Shown: positions 59,651 to 64,000 of the stretch, one piece after another
Layout of the letters: every line of letters begins with the position of its first letter
Position numbering within the stretch: position 1 is the first letter of the stretch
NCBI RefSeq assembly: GCF_900176505.1
Contig: NZ_FWYB01000003.1
Coordinates: 62,001 to 126,000 of the forward strand
Length of the DNA: 64,000 bases
Direction: 5' to 3'
Source of the DNA: Pedobacter nyackensis
Lineage (GTDB): Bacteria > Bacteroidota > Bacteroidia > Sphingobacteriales > Sphingobacteriaceae
Notes under the pieces: generated by a model
What the model was told of the DNA's origin: nothing
Databases searched by the model: none
The model's input: only the letters and a program-made list of their open reading frames with translations
Position numbers and translations under genes: made by a program

Positions 59651-61771
59651 ATGAGTACTCGAACAACTGATTTTAAACATGTAAGCTATTTGTGGGATGA
59701 AGCAAAGGCTGCTGAAATGGCCGGTGATGAAGTCGCGCTGTTAATCTACCGTTCAAATTTATTAGGTGCTGATTTGCGCTTAACCAATTATGGTGGTGGA
59801 AATACGTCTTGTAAGGCCATTGCCAAAGATCCGCTCACCGGAGAAGATACTGAAATTATGTGGGTAAAAGGATCTGGTGGCGATTTGGGTACCTTAAAAA
59901 GCAGTGGCCTGGCGGCTTTGTACGTCGACCGACTGCGTAATCTTAAAAATATCTACAGGGGCTTGTCGCACGAAGACGAAATGGTTGAACTGTTTAACCA
60001 CTGCATTTACGACCTGAACTCGAAAGCACCATCTATTGATACACCTTTACATGGCTTTTTGCCCTTTGCGCACATCGATCACCTCCATCCGGATGCGGCC
60101 ATTGCCATTGCAGCGGCTAAAGATGGTGAACGCATTACCAAAGAATTGTTTAACGGAACAATCGGATGGGTGCCATGGCAGAAACCCGGTTTCGAACTGG
60201 GCCTGATGTTGCGCAAATGTCTGGATGAAAATCCGGGTATAAGGGGCATCATGTTGGGTTCTCATGGTTTGTTTACCTGGGGTGATACGGCTTACGAGAG
60301 TTATATGAATACCCTGGAAGTGATTGAAAGGTGTGCTGCATACCTGGAAGAGAACTACGGTAAAAAAGGTCCTGTGTTTGGTGGACAAAAAATAGAAAGT
60401 GCTGCTAAAGAACAACGCGCTAAGCAAGCTGCGGCTATCGCTCCGGTATTGAGAGGCTTCTGTTCCAGCGAAAAACATATGGTAGGTCATTTTACCGATG
60501 ATGCAAGGGTATTGGAGTTTATTAACTCGAACGACCTTGACCGCCTGGCTCCATTGGGGACTAGCTGTCCGGATCACTTTTTACGCACTAAAATCAGTCC
60601 GCTGGTACTGAAACTGGAGCCTAACGAAGACCTTACTGATATTAAATCATTAAAAGAAAAATTAGCGCCTGAATTTGAAGCTTACAGGAAAATGTATGCG
60701 GAATACTACAATTCATGCAAACACAGCAATAGCCCTGCCATACGTGATGCCAACCCGGTGATTATCCTTTATCCTGGAATCGGAATGTTTTCTTTCTCTA
60801 AAGACAAGCAAACGGCAAGGGTAGCTGCAGAGTTTTACACCAACGCCATCAATGTGATGAAAGGGGCGGAAGCCATTTCTGAATACACTTCTTTACCGAG
60901 ACAGGAAGCGTTTAATATTGAATATTGGTTGTTGGAAGAAGCTAAACTGCAAAGAATGCCTAAAGCTAAGCCCCTTTCAGGAAAAATTGCCCTGATTACA
61001 GGTAGTGCAGGCGGTATTGGAAAGGCTATTGCCCGTAAGTTTGTAGAGGAAGGTGCTGTAGTAGTACTAAATGACATGAACGCGGAACGTTTGCAAGGTG
61101 CAGCCGATGAGTTTGCCGCTAAGTTTGGTAAAGACAGCTATGCAACTGCAGTGTTGAATGTAACCAGTACTGAAGACATTGCTGCGGCATTTGATGTTGC
61201 TGCACTGGCCTTTGGTGGTGTAGACATCATCGTGAACAATGCGGGTCTTTCGATTTCGAAAACCATTGCCGATCACACCGAAAAGGATTGGGATCTGTTG
61301 TATGACGTGTTGGTAAAAGGCCAGTTTTTTATTACTCAGGCTGCGGCAGGCGTGATGCAGAAGCAGGATATAGGTGGTGATGTGTTGAACATTGTAAGTA
61401 AAAACGCACTGGTTAGCGGTCCAAATAATGCCGGCTACGGTAGTGCTAAAGCTGCTCAGCTACATTTAAGCAGATTGAACGCTGCTGAACTGGGCGCAGA
61501 TGGTATCCGAGTAAATGTGGTGAATCCAGATGCAGTAATCAGTGATAGTAATATCTGGGCAGGCGGATGGGCTGAAGGTCGTGCAAAAGCTTACGGAATT
61601 ACCGTGGCGGAGTTGCCTGCTTACTATGCAAAACGTACCTTGCTTAATGAAATAATTTTACCGGATGATATTGCCAATGCTTGTTTTGCCTTTGTAGGTG
61701 GACTGCTGAACAAATCAACTGGAAATGTATTAAATGTGGATGGTGGTGTAGCTAATGCCTTTGTCCGTTAA
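59651..61771 (+). CDS. rhaEW: Bifunctional rhamnulose-1-phosphate aldolase / lactaldehyde dehydrogenase
   Basis: A 706-residue fusion. Residues about 1-400 are a class II aldolase: TNYGGGNTSCKAIAKDPLTG near the N-terminus, and zinc-ligand regions HGFLPFAHIDHLHPDA and GSHGLFTWG. Residues about 440-706 are a short-chain dehydrogenase with ITGSAGGIGKAIARKF, VNNAGLS, and the YGSAK catalytic pair. The aldolase part splits L-rhamnulose-1-phosphate into dihydroxyacetone phosphate and L-lactaldehyde; the dehydrogenase part uses the lactaldehyde. This fused form is common in Bacteroidota and Bacillus and replaces separate rhaD and aldehyde-handling genes. It is 11 bases from rhaI. Confidence 0.92.
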   Translation: MSTRTTDFKHVSYLWDEAKAAEMAGDEVALLIYRSNLLGADLRLTNYGGGNTSCKAIAKDPLTGEDTEIMWVKGSGGDLGTLKSSGLAALYVDRLRNLKNIYRGLSHEDEMVELFNHCIYDLNSKAPSIDTPLHGFLPFAHIDHLHPDAAIAIAAAKDGERITKELFNGTIGWVPWQKPGFELGLMLRKCLDENPGIRGIMLGSHGLFTWGDTAYESYMNTLEVIERCAAYLEENYGKKGPVFGGQKIESAAKEQRAKQAAAIAPVLRGFCSSEKHMVGHFTDDARVLEFINSNDLDRLAPLGTSCPDHFLRTKISPLVLKLEPNEDLTDIKSLKEKLAPEFEAYRKMYAEYYNSCKHSNSPAIRDANPVIILYPGIGMFSFSKDKQTARVAAEFYTNAINVMKGAEAISEYTSLPRQEAFNIEYWLLEEAKLQRMPKAKPLSGKIALITGSAGGIGKAIARKFVEEGAVVVLNDMNAERLQGAADEFAAKFGKDSYATAVLNVTSTEDIAAAFDVAALAFGGVDIIVNNAGLSISKTIADHTEKDWDLLYDVLVKGQFFITQAAAGVMQKQDIGGDVLNIVSKNALVSGPNNAGYGSAKAAQLHLSRLNAAELGADGIRVNVVNPDAVISDSNIWAGGWAEGRAKAYGITVAELPAYYAKRTLLNEIILPDDIANACFAFVGGLLNKSTGNVLNVDGGVANAFVR

Positions 61772-61782
61772 AAACCTAAGAA

Positions 61783-63057
61783 ATGAACATTGAAAATTAT
61801 CAGATAGAATCACACAATAGCGATCTTTTAGCTAAACATCAGCGTAAACTGGCATTTGTTACGGAAGAGGTTTCGAATGCTCAGGATATCATACAAAAAT
61901 TGATTGATTTCCAGATCGGGATTCCAAGCTGGGCATTGGGCACGGGTGGTACACGTTTCGGTCGTTTTTCTTCCGGTGGCGAGCCTCGCAACATTGAAGA
62001 AAAGATTGAAGATATAGGTTTGTTGCATAAGTTGAACGCAGCGAGTGGTTCAATTTCCTTGCATATTCCATGGGATACTGCAGAAAATGTACCTGCAATA
62101 AAAGCATTGGTTGCGCAGCAGGGCTTAAGTTTTGATGCCATGAACTCCAATACTTTTCAGGATCAGGCCAATCAGGCGCATAGCTACAAATTCGGCTCTT
62201 TACAGCATGTAGATAAAGCAGTAAGGAAGCAAGCGATTGACCATAATATTGAAGTAATCCGTCAGGGCGTTGAGCTGGGATCAAAAGCATTAACCGTTTG
62301 GTTGGCCGATGGCTCTTGCTTCCCGGGACAATTGAACTTCCGCAAGGCTTTTCAAAACACCTTGGAAAGTTTACAGGAAATATATGCCGCATTACCGGCA
62401 GATTGGAAAGTGTTTGTGGAGTATAAAGCTTTTGAACCAAATTTCTATTCAACAACTGTGGGAGACTGGGGCCAATCGTTACTGTATGCCAACAAGCTCG
62501 GCCCTAAAGCCTTTACGCTGGTCGACCTTGGTCATCACCTGCCTAATGCAAATATCGAGCAAATTGTGGCTTTATTGCTGATGGAAGGTAAACTTGGTGG
62601 TTTCCATTTTAACGATTCTAAATATGGTGATGATGATTTAACTGCTGGCAGTATGAAGCCTTACCAGTTGTTTCTCATCTTTAATGAACTGGTTGAAGGA
62701 ATGGATGCACGCGGCATGAACCACAGTAAGGATTTGGGCTGGATGATTGATGCATCTCATAATGTTAAAGATCCGCTGGAAGACCTTCTACAATCGGTAG
62801 AAGCGATTATGCTGGCTTATGCGCAGGCTTTGTCGGTAAACCGCACAGCTTTGCAACAGGCACAAGCGGAAAATGATGTTGCCCGTGCACAGGAAATCCT
62901 GCAGCAGGCATTCCGTACAGACTTACGTCCATTGGTAGCCGAAGCGCGTTTACGTGCCGGAGCAGCATTGGCACCGCTTGATTTGTTCAGGAAATTTAAT
63001 GTGAGACAGGAATTGATTAAAAGTCGTGGTTTAAACACTGTGGCAACTGGATTGTAA
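61783..63057 (+). CDS. rhaI: L-rhamnose isomerase (RhaI type)
   Basis: A 424-residue TIM-barrel sugar isomerase of the xylose-isomerase-like group, not the E. coli RhaA sequence type. Metal-ligand regions are visible as WLADGSCFPGQLNF, VEYKAFEPNFYSTTVGDWG, TLVDLGHHLPNANIEQIV and GFHFNDSKYGDDDL. It converts L-rhamnose to L-rhamnulose before phosphorylation. It lies between the aldolase fusion and the rhamnulokinase gene with gaps of 11 and three bases. The C-terminal 60 residues are alanine-rich and helical. Confidence 0.92.
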   Translation: MNIENYQIESHNSDLLAKHQRKLAFVTEEVSNAQDIIQKLIDFQIGIPSWALGTGGTRFGRFSSGGEPRNIEEKIEDIGLLHKLNAASGSISLHIPWDTAENVPAIKALVAQQGLSFDAMNSNTFQDQANQAHSYKFGSLQHVDKAVRKQAIDHNIEVIRQGVELGSKALTVWLADGSCFPGQLNFRKAFQNTLESLQEIYAALPADWKVFVEYKAFEPNFYSTTVGDWGQSLLYANKLGPKAFTLVDLGHHLPNANIEQIVALLLMEGKLGGFHFNDSKYGDDDLTAGSMKPYQLFLIFNELVEGMDARGMNHSKDLGWMIDASHNVKDPLEDLLQSVEAIMLAYAQALSVNRTALQQAQAENDVARAQEILQQAFRTDLRPLVAEARLRAGAALAPLDLFRKFNVRQELIKSRGLNTVATGL

Positions 63058-63060
63058 TTA

Positions 63061-64000
63061 ATGGAATTAAAGATGAAGCCGACTCCCGTAATAGCTGTGT
63101 TTGATGTGGGTAAAACCAATAAAAAACTGTTCCTTTTTGATGAGCAGTATAAAATTGTTTTCGAAAGATCTGCGCGGTTCCTGGAGACTGTTGATGAAGA
63201 CGGGGATCCCTGCGAAAATCTGGAAAGTCTGCGGTTGTCTATTTTTGATTCCCTTAGGGAAGTATTCAAAAACCCTGCTTTTGAGGTTAAATCCATCAAT
63301 TTTGCTACTTATGGGGCCAGCTTTGTATACATTGATGAGGATGGGAAACCATTAGCGCCACTGTATAATTACCTTAAAGCCTATCCGGAAGATTTAAAGG
63401 AACAATTTTACAATACTTATGGGGGAGCAGCCGAGTTTTCTAACCGGACTGCATCTCCTGTTTTAGGCAGCCTAAATTCAGGAATGCAGTTGTACCGTAT
63501 AAAGTACGAAAAGCCGGAGCTGTTTGCGCAAATAAAGTATGCACTTCATCTGCCTCAGTATTTGAGTTACCTGATTTCAGGTGAGGCCTATTCGGATATT
63601 ACCAGTATAGGATGCCATACCAATTTATGGGATTTTACTAAAAATGATTATCATGAATGGGTTAAAAAGGAAGGTATAGCGGAGAAACTGGCACCGATAG
63701 TTGCGGCTGATAGTGTGATTCCGGCAGCCTTTCCGGGCAATAATTATGCGGTTGGCCCTGGTGTTCATGATAGCTCGGCGGCTTTAGTACCTTACCTGGT
63801 TAACTTTCATGAGCCTTTTGTGCTGTTGTCGACCGGAACCTGGTGCATTAGTTTAAATCCTTTTAATTCCAGTCCGCTTACAGCAGATGAACTGGAGCAT
63901 GATTGTCTGTGCTATTTGCAATACGAAGGGAAGCCCGTGAAAGCTTCGCGTCTTTTTTCCGGATACGAGCACGAACAGCAGGTGAAACGCATTGCCGCTC
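63061..64000 (+). CDS. rhaB: Rhamnulokinase (FGGY family), 5' part
   Basis: Open from ATG 63061 to the window edge, 313 codons without a stop, so the gene continues beyond. It begins MELKMKPTPVIAVFDVGKTN, with the FGGY/ASKHA phosphate-binding strand (FDVGKTNKKLFLFDE). PGVHDSSAALVPYL and LLSTGTWCISLNPFN are the second ATPase motifs of the family. A possible alternative ATG lies at 63073. It phosphorylates L-rhamnulose. Three bases after rhaI, same operon. A short overlapping frame at 63101-63355 is a shadow. Confidence 0.92.
   Translation, partial: MELKMKPTPVIAVFDVGKTNKKLFLFDEQYKIVFERSARFLETVDEDGDPCENLESLRLSIFDSLREVFKNPAFEVKSINFATYGASFVYIDEDGKPLAPLYNYLKAYPEDLKEQFYNTYGGAAEFSNRTASPVLGSLNSGMQLYRIKYEKPELFAQIKYALHLPQYLSYLISGEAYSDITSIGCHTNLWDFTKNDYHEWVKKEGIAEKLAPIVAADSVIPAAFPGNNYAVGPGVHDSSAALVPYLVNFHEPFVLLSTGTWCISLNPFNSSPLTADELEHDCLCYLQYEGKPVKASRLFSGYEHEQQVKRIAA

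Noticed and set aside
60047..60577. 176-residue minus-strand frame inside the aldolase/dehydrogenase gene
   Set aside because: Antisense shadow of a conserved coding region, with no start context or motif.
61889..62455. 188-residue minus-strand frame inside rhaI
   Set aside because: It lies wholly antisense to a strongly conserved isomerase and shows no recognisable motif.

Overview
The window looks like a chromosomal segment of a Bacteroidota bacterium, most likely Sphingobacteriaceae (Pedobacter-like). The reasons are two SusC/SusD outer-membrane import pairs, an ECF sigma factor/FecR/STN-type SusC regulatory set, a Wzi/RemB-like outer-membrane barrel, very few Shine-Dalgarno sequences, and TTTG / TAnnTTTG-type promoter boxes. 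The genus call is inference. No rRNA, tRNA, CRISPR array or recognisable insertion sequence was found, and no gene-free stretch exceeds 300 bases.

Bases 1-31393 are a surface-polysaccharide (O-antigen or capsule) locus, all on the plus strand and mostly with overlapping or abutting genes. It resembles the Pseudomonas aeruginosa O5-type cluster in content: wbpE (partial), wbpD and wbpB for a 2,3-diacetamido uronic acid; wbpG/hisH2/hisF2 for an acetamidino group; flippase, polymerase candidate and several GT4 glycosyltransferases; then wbpL and wbpM. Extras are an L-2-hydroxyglutarate-oxidase-like gene beside wbpB, an MBOAT/SGNH acylation pair, a second DegT aminotransferase, two AsnB-type amidotransferases, further hexapeptide acyltransferases, an exported beta-helix protein and an RmlD-type reductase. 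A perfect 45-base palindrome ends the long first operon at about 21.1 kb. A decayed 3' end of an epimerase gene lies at 24782-24916. This part looks more AT-rich than the rest; I did not measure it.

Bases 31424-44790 are a sialic-acid utilisation locus: a FadR/GntR-type regulator, SusC, SusD, two exo-sialidases, N-acetylneuraminate lyase, a PKD/LamG lipoprotein, a NanM-like mutarotase and an MFS transporter. Together they would release sialic acid at the surface, import it, equilibrate its anomers, carry it across the inner membrane and cleave it to ManNAc and pyruvate. The same operator-like palindrome precedes both the regulator and susC. ManNAc epimerase and kinase genes are not in the window.

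Bases 44866-54431 hold a signal-controlled importer: ECF sigma factor, FecR anti-sigma factor, STN-SusC, SusD, an HExxH zinc metallohydrolase lipoprotein and a DUF4302-like lipoprotein.

Bases 54432-57706 carry two stand-alone genes, a Fic protein and an AAA/DUF4143-type ATPase. Both lie in intergenic DNA dense with short iterons and AT-rich palindromes, including a 30-base repeat (29 identical) that flanks the ATPase gene. A shortened, degenerate WecA/MraY-like gene follows on the minus strand (57721-58377).

Bases 58477-64000 are an L-rhamnose catabolic operon: rhaT, bifunctional aldolase/dehydrogenase, rhaI and the first 313 codons of rhamnulokinase, which runs off the window. A CATGACAG direct repeat in its promoter region is a likely regulator site.
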